Positions 12,061 through 21,642 of a DNA stretch of 64,000 nt are shown here, in pieces. The stretch spans positions 741,001-805,000 of the forward strand of contig NW_025408682.1 of NCBI RefSeq assembly GCF_020360975.1, read 5' to 3'. The position numbers and the translations under genes are program-made. The notes beneath the pieces were generated by a model that ran no database searches, had not been told where the DNA came from, and worked only from the letters and a program-made list of their open reading frames with translations. Source of the DNA: Hirsutella rhossiliensis. Its lineage: Eukaryota; Ascomycota; Sordariomycetes; Hypocreales; Ophiocordycipitaceae. Numbering within the stretch: position 1 is the first letter of the stretch; each line of letters opens with the position of its first letter.

Positions 12061-12132
12061 TACGCGTTAGTAACACCTCTATTGGGGGTGCCCTCATTTT
12101 GCATGGTGTAGCGGTATTTTACCAGCTTGACA
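12061..12132 (-). repeat. Dispersed 72-bp repeat (partner at 56281-56354, opposite orientation)
   Basis: The sequence from TAACACCTCTATTGGGGGTG to GCGGTATTTTACCAGCTTGA matches the reverse complement of 56281-56354 with few differences. It begins right after the P450 stop codon. It is probably an end or fragment of a DNA transposon family. Confidence 0.7.
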
Positions 12133-13090
12133 GCTACTATGAAAGGGTAATGTGCCGGTTGTAGTCCCTATAGGCCAGATGAAAAATCAGTCGGGAAGCG
12201 AAGGAGCAGGAAGACTTGCAGGGTCGGATGCAAATGGTATGCATATGTGAAACCGACCACCCAGCCTTTTAGCCCTTCTACCCCTCTATAAAGACTACGG
12301 GGTTTGTCCTTCGCCTTGACGTATATGAGCTCCTTATTTTGGTTCCCCGCTTCTGTGATGGTACCCGAGATTTCGTGTTTCGTATGCCTCGACTATAATA
12401 GATGCAGCTCACTCGGAGGCGGCCGCGTGCCTTCCCAGCAGTGACGAAAGCGAAATCCTAAGTGAAGGCGTGGTATTAGAAGCAGCGAAAGGCTACCTTC
12501 GGGCTATTCACTTCGCCGCTGGTAAGAGTGAGGGGGTGCTTTTATGGGGAGCCATTAGATTCACGGGTCCTGTTAAGGTCAAGCGGCTCGCTTATACACA
12601 AGGTTAGCGAAGAAGATTATATATTATTACTACTATATACTGGGTTTAGACTGAGGGTAAAGCGTCGAGCTGCAGAGAGTTGATCCGTTCAGTGGGTGTT
12701 GTCGTGCTCCGATCAGACTGGGTTCCAGAAGCAAGCGACCCTTATCTTCAACCTGAAATAGATTTAACAAGTTTGCTGCAGCCCAAGGAGAGCGGGCGAA
12801 GCCAACAGTTTTGATTGATACTCCTCGAGAGCTGGGAGGGAACCCCCTGATGAGAAATCTTCTAGGATCTAGCAACTCCGTATTTTATTGACAAGGGGCT
12901 TTGAACCAAGTCGACAAGTCGCAGTTTTGGTTCAAGCGTTTATTGCCAGGCGGCCTATCCTGAACTCCTCGTGTTTGAGAGGTATCAATTGGTGAATTTA
13001 TATCACCCGCTTGTGACGCAACGCCCCTATCACGGACTCGCCATCACCGAACGCTCATTAGGGATGGTCAGGTTTCTCAACACATCCTTG
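12133..13090. other. Intergenic; no gene recognised
   Basis: About 960 bp between the P450 flank repeat and the PAF-acetylhydrolase-like pseudogene. Short open frames only. Part of it (12400-12600) has a coding-like base composition but no recognisable product. Confidence 0.4.
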
Positions 13091-13149
13091 CTCAAAGGTG
13101 TAATGCACAGGATCTCCATGGAATTGCTGATTGCGACTGTCGTCTACCA

Positions 13150-14278
13150 GAGGGACGAGATACCCGGAAACCTTGAGCTTGGACCTCGCCCTCATCCCCG
13201 CCGGATAGGGCATATTCAACAAAATCTGCCATATGCCCCTTCAAGACTTCCATGTCCCCGTGTCCCGTAGCCTTTCCAAAGAAATGCTGAAGTTCTTTGC
13301 TGGCCCTCAGGCCATTCAAGTCACCAATGGGGCAAATCAAGGAAGCTTCCGTGGACGGTGTTCTTGGCATTGAGCAACTTGAACCATACATCGGAGTGAT
13401 TCTTCTACATTGCCTTGCAAAACTCGCTCCAGCCAGGGAAAGAAGTTGTGTTATGGTCCTCAGCGCCCATGAAGAGAAAGGGCCGGGAGACGCCTAGCTT
13501 TCTGACTCCTCCCCAGAGCTCCCCATCTAGATTGACGCCACCGAGAATGCTTGGCTTGCTGAGCATGGCCGCTGCGGCGGCAGCTCCCCGAACGATTGGG
13601 CGACGTAGACAGCCATTTGAAAGTCGAAAAGTCCATGACGAAGGATGCATCAACGTCGAGTCCGCGAGCCTTGGCGTCATCATCTCCCGAGTCCCTACCT
13701 ATGCGACCTCGAAAGACAAGCTCGCCGTTTGCAAACTGAACCACGTCCGTCTCATAGAGGTGGTCCATGGCGATAACTTCAAAGCCCATGCTGGCCAAGT
13801 GCTGGGCCATAGCCGAGTAGAATAGCCGCGATATATTCAATCCCGTCCCATAGAGCAATTTGGGAAATCGTTGGCTCGGCGAATGGCGCCGATGAACCTT
13901 GCAGCACAGCGCCAGCTCCAAGCTCGAAAGGATGCCCTCCGGCCAGCCAACAGACCCGAGGTAGGCGTCCAGAACTGCATCCTCGATGGATGCTATGTCC
14001 GGAGGCATGTACGGCTCACGACATGGCTTTCTGCATATCGAGTTAGGAACAGGTGAGAACTCGGAGACCATCAAACGTCTCACATGCGAGGAGTTGAAAG
14101 GGTCCAGCCGACTTTGGTCGACAAGCTCAGAAGACTCCATTGGACCAGGTACGAAGACTGGGGAGGGGGAAAGAAGGTGGTTAGAGCTGTCGCCGGCAGG
14201 AGAGCCACAAGACACACGTGGTGATGCTGAAGACACTATTTGTAGTATCGGATTTGTAAGAAGATGTTGGGACCACAC
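13150..14278 (-). pseudogene. Fungal PAF-acetylhydrolase-like lipase/esterase, broken
   Basis: The family sequence is spread over three frames. The first frame (down to about 13640) has FNSSHVRRLMVSEFSPVP, LYGTGLNISRLFYSAMAQHL and VIAMDHLYETDVV, characteristic of the PAF-AH II-type alpha/beta hydrolase. A one-base shift near 13640 moves to a frame with VYVAQSFG, where the Ser lies in the nucleophile elbow. A second shift inside a G run (about 13600) leads to AAAAAAMLSKPSILGGVNLDG and AEDHNTTSFPGWSEF. A TAG stop follows near 13416 where a Glu codon is expected (KAM-stop-KNHSDVW). After the catalytic His region VHGSFLDLP a third shift leads to GDLNGLRASKEL and HMADFVEYALSG. Three frameshifts plus a stop mean no functional product unless the assembly is faulty. 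The exact 5' end and any N-terminal intron are uncertain. Confidence 0.8.
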
Positions 14279-15185
14279 AGCGCCACGATGTTTTCTATCT
14301 TGCGTGAGGCTCTATTTTCACTTTCTACTCGCAGACACCAGAGTAAACCCTGGGTAGATTTCCCAAAGCCGACCTGGGTCTGAGAGCTGCGCGCCCATCT
14401 ACGTAGGCGTCGGTGAGTCCGACTTGACGAAGAGAGGCAAAGAGACCGTTTTAACAATACGGCCTGCGCTTGAGGTCTCGAGGGTCATGGGGAACAAGAA
14501 GGTCGTGCATGGACACGACCTTGCCTTGCGGTTGGAACTCGATATGATGGACGCTATCCTAGTTCAATCGAGCAAAGCATGCCAAGTTCTGCAGCCGTCG
14601 GATCCATCTATGTAAGTTACACCACGTGTACGACGTGGTACCGTCTGGTGGGTGTGCTTTCAAAGTGTAATGGGTTCGGAGTAAGTTACTCCGTAGAATT
14701 GTCGGCATGTGAGTACATGCACAGTATTCGTAGGCGTTGCTTGTTTTTCAAGCATTCCTAGACGCGGATGGGCTGCCCCACGTAACAAACGGCATTGGAA
14801 AGGTGGTTGTGATGTGAAGGTAGGAAAGAATCCAGTGGAAAAAACTCAGGGAGCGGCAGTGGCCGGGGCGCGACGGAGTGCCAGTGCCTGAGATGGAGGG
14901 CGGGCCCCCCATCCGCTGCAGGACGGAAGACCCGCAGGCTCCATCAGGGACTGGCAAATATAGAAAATCTGCGTCATATCGCACTCGGTGTCTTTGTCGA
15001 GCCTTCAGGTCAAGCATATATTGAGGAGGTGTTGGTTGGATATCCCATATCGACGACTCGAACTCGTCGAGTGTCCAATTGCTGTGCGCGCCGACGACGA
15101 CGCCTGACGACGACGCCTGCACAGGCCATCGGTCTTGCCTCCAGTCCTTACCCCTCTCCTCAGCTCCTCAGACAACGTCCACAAT
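14279..15185. other. Intergenic; promoter side of the alpha/beta hydrolase gene
   Basis: Nothing recognised. The motif TTACTCCGTAG occurs near 14683. Confidence 0.4.
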
Positions 15186-16241
15186 ATGGCAGCTCATCAG
15201 AGCGGCGGCCACGAGGCCCTGCAGCCGATCCATCCGTCCATTGCGGGCAAGCTGGACCCCGTCTTCGAGCAGCTGTACAACGACAACGTGGCCAACACGC
15301 CGCTCAGGCCCATCGACCTGGGCGAGCTGCGATCCAGGTACTCGGTCCTCTACAGCTACGGCACGGGGCCGGCCCCAGACGTCGGCCGCGTGTACGACGA
15401 CCAGATCCCGCTCGACGACTCGAGCATCGACGTGCGCGTCTACGAACCGCCGTCCCAAGGGCCCTGGCCCGTCCACGTCGACTTCCACGGCGGCGGCTGG
15501 GGGCTGGGGGACCTTGACACGGAGGCGCACATTTGCAGACACATCTGCCGCAAGGCCAACGTGGTGGTCATCGACGTGGCGTACCGGCTGGTGCCCGAGT
15601 TTGCCTTCCCGACGGGCATCACGGATAGCTTCGCCGCGCTCAGGTACATTTACGCGCACGGGGCGTCCCGGTTCAATATCCGGCCGGACAGCATCTCGCT
15701 GGGGGGCGTCTCGGCGGGCGGGTGCATCGCGCTGGCGCTGGCGCACCTGGCACGCGACGAGGCGCCGGGTCCCATCCCGCTGCGGCTGGTGGCGGTGGGT
15801 ACGCCCGTTATTGACGACCTGTCGCAATACTCGTCGGCGGGAGAGTCGCCCTTTGCGTCGATGCAGGAGAACGAGATGGCGCCGACGCTCAACTGGGCGC
15901 GGCTGGCCTGGTTCGACCGGCTCAAGTGGTCATCGCTGCCGAGCGATCCGGCGGAGCACCGGGCGGCGCGGGAGAGGGCCGGGTGGTTCGCCAACCTGCT
16001 CAAGGCGGCCAGCCACGCGGGGCTGGCCAGGACCGTCGTCTACACGGCCGGCGCGGACCCCCTGCGCGACGAGGGAGAGCGGTATGCGCAGCTTCTGGTC
16101 CAGAATGGCGTCGAAGTGACGGTGAGGCGCTTTCCGGGCGTGCCACACCCGTTTATGCACATGGACAAGGATCTGTGGCAGGCCCGGGAGTTTATCGACC
16201 GCACAGCTCGCGAGATTCGGCTTGCGCACTGGGAGCTCTAG
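15186..16241 (+). CDS. Alpha/beta hydrolase fold-3 (HSL-type) esterase/lipase
   Basis: A single exon of 351 residues from the ATG at 15186 (context ACAATATGGC); the frame is open further upstream but without a better ATG. Oxyanion-hole motif HGGGW is at about residues 101-105, the nucleophile elbow GVSAGG has Ser near 176, an acid region TAGADPLRDEGERY lies at about 280-293, and the catalytic His is in GVPHPFMHMD. This is the hormone-sensitive-lipase/abhydrolase_3 layout. There is no signal peptide or membrane segment, so it is probably cytosolic. Fungal relatives hydrolyse small esters, and several work in secondary-metabolite clusters. The substrate cannot be read from the sequence. The coding region is GC-rich, unlike the AT-rich P450 neighbourhood upstream. 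Confidence 0.92.
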   Translation: MAAHQSGGHEALQPIHPSIAGKLDPVFEQLYNDNVANTPLRPIDLGELRSRYSVLYSYGTGPAPDVGRVYDDQIPLDDSSIDVRVYEPPSQGPWPVHVDFHGGGWGLGDLDTEAHICRHICRKANVVVIDVAYRLVPEFAFPTGITDSFAALRYIYAHGASRFNIRPDSISLGGVSAGGCIALALAHLARDEAPGPIPLRLVAVGTPVIDDLSQYSSAGESPFASMQENEMAPTLNWARLAWFDRLKWSSLPSDPAEHRAARERAGWFANLLKAASHAGLARTVVYTAGADPLRDEGERYAQLLVQNGVEVTVRRFPGVPHPFMHMDKDLWQAREFIDRTAREIRLAHWEL

Positions 16242-18411
16242 TAGACATACGGCGGGAGTTGATGAAGCACGCAGGCAGGCATACTGTACAGTACGCTCTG
16301 TACTCTGTAGATGCAGTCTGCACGTTACATGTCTCATTTATGGATATTTTCTCTCCTCTTCTGTCAGCTGGTTTGCTGGGGGGTCTTGCGGTCAGACGGG
16401 CGTTGAATCTGAGAGATGAACCCCCCCTCTCTCTGTTTGAACGGACGGGATGCTTGTCATCAGATGGAACCTTCCTTCTGCCAATCCTCGTCTGCGCCAA
16501 AGCGATGTAACAGCAAAGAGGGAAGAAACAGGAGGATGAGGGAACAGACCACTTCCTTGACGGGACGCGGCCTTGACGGAACGCGGCCCCGCCCATCCAC
16601 GTTCCCGGCCGTCCCCACGGGCTCTGCACGTACTGTACTCGGTAGGTACTCGATACAATAGACTTTTCCGAGCCTGCGCTGTGCCTAGGTACTCTGTACC
16701 CGCATAGGAAAGGGCAAGTACCATTGATGTGTCCGCGACATGTAGGGCTGTCAATGATCGCACGGGCTGCTGCTGCTAACTATAGGAAAGCCAAGCCTGT
16801 TGGATCTTGCTTTCAAACTGCCTGCCACGAGCCTCTTGGCAACAACCCATGTTATCAGGCTAGGGGGGGGTACACGGAATATCGCACAGTACTCCGACGC
16901 GCTGCTTTATTAGTAGGGAGCATGCCTTGCTGGGCTCCGTTTTCCGTCGAAGCCCCCCCCCCCTTTGCCGCCCGCGACGACCAACCACGGGGCCGGTAGT
17001 GTCTCGCAACGCGGCGGACAAGGATGAAGGAGGAAAGGAGAAGCAGGGGCGGGCTCAGCCGGAGGAGAAAGAGTTGGGTTTATTGCTATGTCCTGGTCTG
17101 TGGCGCTCTGTGCCGGCCTGATTTTGTGTGCGACCCTGGGGTCGTCGTCTGTTCCACAGGCTGCCGGGCAAGGCGACTGAGCTAAGTACAGTATGGCATA
17201 TCTGCACGCACTGCCCCCCTCGCTCTCGCTTTCCGAATACTGCACCGTGAATGTACATCTACTAGGTGCTGTGCTCCTTGCATTCACGGATGCCCGTTAC
17301 AAGGGCTTATTAGGGGGGCCTTGTGCAACTGTGGTTTCCCTTGCTTGCCAGAAGCAAAGTTACTGTACTCCCCTAGAAACTAACCGCAGGCGTGAGGGCA
17401 AGGGGGGATTGATGAAGCTCCAGGCGAGCAGCTATCCCAGACTTGGTACGTAGATTCGGGGGATTCGAGGGTACAAACACATCTTGACCTTGGTTTCGTG
17501 TCCAGCTTCCAGCTGAGGATACCCTTTGGCCGTCAAGGAACTGGGACGGCAACAAACCATTCCAGGTGCTCGACAGGAGCACATGCTGGTGTATGTATAC
17601 AGATGGGCCTGCAGCCGACTCTACAAATACACAAATGCCCCTCAGTTCCGTCAGCCCGAGGAGGCGCCTTTACTATCATCAAAGGGCTGCAGAGCTTTGG
17701 CGGCCGGCAGGAGGTTAGGTGCATTTTTACCGTGCGGCCCTAGTGCAGACGACGAGGAGAGAAACAGAGAGAGAGAGGGGGGGGGGAGGCGGAGAAATGA
17801 TGCTAACGTATTCGTACTGTATTCGTACTGTACTTATAAGTATCTGTACTTGGTCGCGGCGCTTGCAACGCCAGCCACAAGCCAGCACCGAGTGCCGACT
17901 GTCAACACAGCTGCCACGGGCGCTGGGCCATGTCGCGGCCCCCAACTGCGAGACCCGACATTCCGTGCGCGCGGGAGTATCCATCGAGTACCGGCAGCGA
18001 CATGTTTGCCCGCGAGAGCTGGCGAAAGGGATACCAGCCCAGCACCTCGCACCGTGTCTCGCTCGTCCTCTCGCACTGCCGCAGCACCCGATGACGAGGT
18101 ACTGTACCTACACGGCAGCGCTGACGCCCCCCGCCCCCCGCCCCCCCCCTTCCCCTTGCGAGGTGCCCTCTGCAGGCTCTCAGGTCGTCCCTCTCCAGAG
18201 GGGACCCATACCAAAAACACCAGACCGTTTCTCCCACCGCCGGAGAAGCAGCTTCCCCTCCCAAACCATGGCCATATGACCTTTTGATAATCAACTCAAG
18301 CGCCGTCATCCACTCAACCGTCCTTGGCCGCTCAGAAGCAACGACGCGACAAAGCCGGCATCGCCGCCGCCCTTTGCGCTCCCGTCTACTTGGGGCCCCT
18401 CCATTCGACCC
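16242..18411. other. Intergenic, 2.2 kb, low-complexity runs
   Basis: No gene supported. There are purine and C homopolymer runs (about 17766-17786 and 18128-18150). Repeated CGTACTGTA-like words occur near 16310, 16630 and 17815-17850. This is the probable promoter of the Zn2Cys6 regulator. Confidence 0.5.
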
Positions 18412-20328
18412 ATGGGCTCCGACACGCGCCCCGTCTGCCATCGCTGCGCCCAGATTAAGCAGGCTTGCGATGGCAGCCTGCCCTGCGCCAGGTGCGTGCG
18501 CCTGAGCCTGCCGTGCCGTCCGCGCAACTCGTCGGCCGGCTCGAGCGACGATGCCCAGACCGGCGACATGCCCAAGGCCCGCATACGAAGAGTCCAGACG
18601 GGATGCCTCATGTGCAAGCGCCGCAAGAAAAAGTGCGACGAGACCAAGCCGCGATGCGGTGACTGCCGCCGACTATGCCTCGACTGCGAGTGGCCCCCCG
18701 AGCGGCACTCCAGGGCCAGGGCCGCTTCCGCCGTCGGCGCCCCGGACGTAATGGCCCATGCCGCCCTCGGCGCCGTCGTCGCCGGCTTCATGCCCGCAAA
18801 GCCCGAGGTGGCCATGATGGAGATTCCCATCCGGAGCACCCCGAGTCCCGTCTCCACGCCCGCCAGCGCCCGCCACAGCAGCCCCGGCAGTTTTGCCGAT
18901 CACGTATCCCACCACAGCCTCACCTTCGGCCACCAGACTCTGGACCACCAGCCCATGGCCGCCATTCCCATGCCCCCGACGACTACAACCATGGCCGGCG
19001 AGATGGCCCTGGAGCTAATGAGCCCGGACAGCCTCTCCTGGGACATGGCCAGCTCCCCGCAAGGCTGGATCGAGGCCATCACCCCCGTCAGCAACGACAG
19101 CCCGGCTGCGTCCGTCGACTCGACGCCCGTCTCCTCCTTGTCGCTGTACGTTCCCCAGCTGCTCCCCCAGCTCCACGCGCCCCAGGACAAGGCGCTACTC
19201 AACCACTACTCTACCATCGTCTCCGCCATCCTGTCGCGACGCTGCTCCTCCAGCAACCCCTATAACCACTACCTCCTCCCCTTGGCCCAGGGCAACGACC
19301 TCGTCCTGCACTGTATCCTGGCCCTGTCGGCCAACCATTGGCGCAAGCTGCAGCCGTCCCTGGGTGACCGTGGGCTGTACCACAAGAGCAAGGCCACGCA
19401 GGCCCTGGCCAGGCTTCTACCGCACGTCGACAAGACCAGCGCCGACCTTGCCCTCGTCAGTAGTCTGCTGCTCTGCATGACGGAGCTTTTCGACGGCACC
19501 AGCGAGGGCTGGAAGCTGCATCTCAAGGGCGCCAAGCGCCTGCTCATGACACTCAAGAAGCAGCAGGGAGACATGATGACGGGCCACTACAAGTTTCTCC
19601 TGCGGCTGGCCCGGTTCCTCGACTCTGCAGCCACAACGTCCACCTGCCGGCCTCCGCTCATCGGCGAAGAGGAGGCCGAGGCCGCGGCGCTCGACCGGAT
19701 GACGTCGTCGCCGGATGAGGAGGACTCGGCCGTGTACGGCATCCCCAAGGAACTGTTCCACCTCGTCGACCGCGTCAACACGCTGGCCGACCTGCGGAGC
19801 ACCCGCGTCGATCCCGCCTCCGAGGCTGCGTTTCGAGAACACGCCCAGGAGATTGAGGAGCGCATCAACAACTGGTCCTTTGAATACGGCGGCATGTCAC
19901 GCGCCGCCTGGACCTTTTCGCCTGCCAACGACGACGTCTTGTACGCCACGATGGCTTTCGAGAACGCCATCAGGCTGAGGCTGCATCAGATCGTCGAGGG
20001 CTATGAGCTCACCGATCCCAAGGTAGGCCAGTTCGTCGAGGGCATCGTAGACGCGGTGCAGAAGATACGGTACGGCAGCCCGCTCGAGTCCTGCCTGGTG
20101 TTTCCCCTCGTCATGGCCGGAGGAGCGTGCTGGAAGCTGGAACACCGTGTTGTCATCCAGGACCGACTGCTGATTATGGAGAGAACGTGCGGGTTTGGAT
20201 ACATTTACAACGCCAGAGACCTGGTCGAGCGGGTGTGGTCGAGGCGGGACCAGTCGGATGGAACGGGGGACATTGTGAACTGGGCGCGCATACGGTACTA
20301 TGAGATGAACGGGCTCGTTTTGTTTTAA
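18412..20328 (+). CDS. Fungal transcription factor with two N-terminal Zn2Cys6 clusters
   Basis: Single exon, 638 residues. Two complete binuclear zinc clusters follow each other. Cysteines 9, 12, 19, 25, 28 and 35 fit C-X2-C-X6-C-X5-C-X2-C-X6-C, and cysteines 65, 68, 75, 82, 85 and 92 fit C-X2-C-X6-C-X6-C-X2-C-X6-C. The second has the basic loop KRRKKK typical of DNA-binding clusters; the first is less basic (AQIKQA). A low-complexity Ser/Pro/His-rich linker follows. From about residue 255 comes a helical region (LLNHYSTIVSAILSR, LVLHCILALSANHWR, SSLLLCMTELFDGT) like the fungal-specific regulatory domain Fungal_trans_2. It acts in the nucleus. Its location beside an oxidase and hydrolase fits a pathway-specific regulator, which is an inference. 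It converges on the FAD monooxygenase with a gap of only 45 bp. Confidence 0.92.
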   Translation: MGSDTRPVCHRCAQIKQACDGSLPCARCVRLSLPCRPRNSSAGSSDDAQTGDMPKARIRRVQTGCLMCKRRKKKCDETKPRCGDCRRLCLDCEWPPERHSRARAASAVGAPDVMAHAALGAVVAGFMPAKPEVAMMEIPIRSTPSPVSTPASARHSSPGSFADHVSHHSLTFGHQTLDHQPMAAIPMPPTTTTMAGEMALELMSPDSLSWDMASSPQGWIEAITPVSNDSPAASVDSTPVSSLSLYVPQLLPQLHAPQDKALLNHYSTIVSAILSRRCSSSNPYNHYLLPLAQGNDLVLHCILALSANHWRKLQPSLGDRGLYHKSKATQALARLLPHVDKTSADLALVSSLLLCMTELFDGTSEGWKLHLKGAKRLLMTLKKQQGDMMTGHYKFLLRLARFLDSAATTSTCRPPLIGEEEAEAAALDRMTSSPDEEDSAVYGIPKELFHLVDRVNTLADLRSTRVDPASEAAFREHAQEIEERINNWSFEYGGMSRAAWTFSPANDDVLYATMAFENAIRLRLHQIVEGYELTDPKVGQFVEGIVDAVQKIRYGSPLESCLVFPLVMAGGACWKLEHRVVIQDRLLIMERTCGFGYIYNARDLVERVWSRRDQSDGTGDIVNWARIRYYEMNGLVLF

Positions 20329-20373
20329 CGTGCGGGCAGCGGATCTTGGAGCAGTTGAAATACTAGCCGTGAT

Positions 20374-21642
20374 TCACAACGAGGGATGGGCGGCGTCGCC
20401 CACGAGCCCCTGCACAAGCTCCGCCAGGTGAAGGTGCATGTCATAGCCACACACTTCTTCGATGGTGAGCTTGCCTGGTCGGTCGCTGGCGGTGCTCCAG
20501 CCGATGCGCTCCGTGATGTCCAGCCTGGCTCGCTTGCTGGCCTCTTGTAAGCGCGTCGCGCGAGGCCGGCGCACCTCTTCATATAGGCGCAGCTTCTGAG
20601 CAATGGTCAGGAAGGCATAGCGCGGCGAGAAGAGGATGCCCAGCGCACCGGCGTCCTCGATGGCCATGCAGGCGCCCTGGGCCTGGTCGGGCATCATGGG
20701 GTGCGCTGCGTCGCCGACGAGACAGCAGCGGCCCTTGACCCAGTACGGGTATGGATCGTGGTTGTAGAGGCGCCACATTTTGATGTCCTGGGCATTGCGA
20801 AACAGAGTCTTGAGCCGGTCGTCGAGGCCGGGAAACGTGTCTGCGAGATTGGAGCCGGTCGTCGACACGTCCCAGCCGTCTTCCCTCAAGTCGTTCTTGT
20901 CGGCCGGATAGAAGCAGTAGCAGCTCACGACGTCTTGGTTGGAGCAGGCACCCATGACAATCTTGTCGATGCCGTCGCCGCCCCAAAACTCAACGGCGCC
21001 ACTGTCGCAAAACTCGGACAGGCCGAGCTCGCGCAGCCGGTCGGCGGGGATGATGCAGCGGTAGCAGCACGACGTCGAGGGCGCGACGTGCGGCTCGATG
21101 CCGAGCTGCTGGCGCATCTGGCTGCGGATGCCGTCGGCGCACACGACGACATCATGCGTCGCCTCGACGCCGTTGTCGAACAGTATCTTTCCCCGGACGG
21201 GATCCAGGCCCACGGCTCGGTGCCAGAGCTTGAGGACAGCCGGGGTGCCGCCCCCCTCGTCCGCCATGGCCACATGCTTGAGGCGCTCGTGCAGATCGAT
21301 GCGGTGGAAGTTGTTGTAGTCTGTCCCGAACCGCGCCCGGTAGTCGCCGAGGGGGTATGTGCCGGTGACGTGTCCGGTGTGCCAGTCGTGTCTGACGAGA
21401 CTCTGGAGAACCACGGGCTTGGCCGCCGCGATGTCCACGCCCCACTCCTCGAGGAAGCGGGAGCCGTTGGAGGCGCACGAGAGCGAGGCGCCAACCTCGC
21501 CAGAAAAGTCGTAGCGCTCGTAGATGGTGACGCGCTGGCCGGCCCGGCGGAGGGCGATGGCGGCCGCGAGTCCGCCGAGACCGGAGCCCACGACGGCCAC
21601 GTCGTACGGGCCGCGCCCCGAGCCGTCGCCGAGGCTCGGCAT
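20374..21642 (-). CDS. FAD-dependent monooxygenase (salicylate-hydroxylase-like, class A)
   Basis: Single exon, 422 residues. The Rossmann dinucleotide motif VVGSGLGGLAAAIALRRAG is at about residues 16-34, followed by the acidic strand end IYERYD. The second conserved block is DVVVCADGIRSQMR, and the FAD ribityl-binding motif is GDAAHPMMPDQAQGACM. These three place it in the FAD_binding_3, aromatic hydroxylase-type flavoprotein family. It uses NAD(P)H and O2 to hydroxylate an aromatic or similar ring, or perform a related oxygenation; the substrate is unknown. There is no membrane segment. It is convergent with the regulator gene, so the two may share a terminator zone. The last residues repeat GDAAHP (near residue 417), which looks coincidental. 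Confidence 0.93.
   Translation of the reverse strand: MPSLGDGSGRGPYDVAVVGSGLGGLAAAIALRRAGQRVTIYERYDFSGEVGASLSCASNGSRFLEEWGVDIAAAKPVVLQSLVRHDWHTGHVTGTYPLGDYRARFGTDYNNFHRIDLHERLKHVAMADEGGGTPAVLKLWHRAVGLDPVRGKILFDNGVEATHDVVVCADGIRSQMRQQLGIEPHVAPSTSCCYRCIIPADRLRELGLSEFCDSGAVEFWGGDGIDKIVMGACSNQDVVSCYCFYPADKNDLREDGWDVSTTGSNLADTFPGLDDRLKTLFRNAQDIKMWRLYNHDPYPYWVKGRCCLVGDAAHPMMPDQAQGACMAIEDAGALGILFSPRYAFLTIAQKLRLYEEVRRPRATRLQEASKRARLDITERIGWSTASDRPGKLTIEEVCGYDMHLHLAELVQGLVGDAAHPSL

Noticed and set aside
15079..16119. Long plus-strand frame (346 codons) overlapping the alpha/beta hydrolase
   Set aside because: Arg/Ser/Thr-rich shadow of a GC-rich gene; the other frame carries the catalytic motifs.
17526..18287. 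Plus-strand frame of 253 codons upstream of the regulator
   Set aside because: Low-complexity translation of homopolymer runs with antisense frames equally open.
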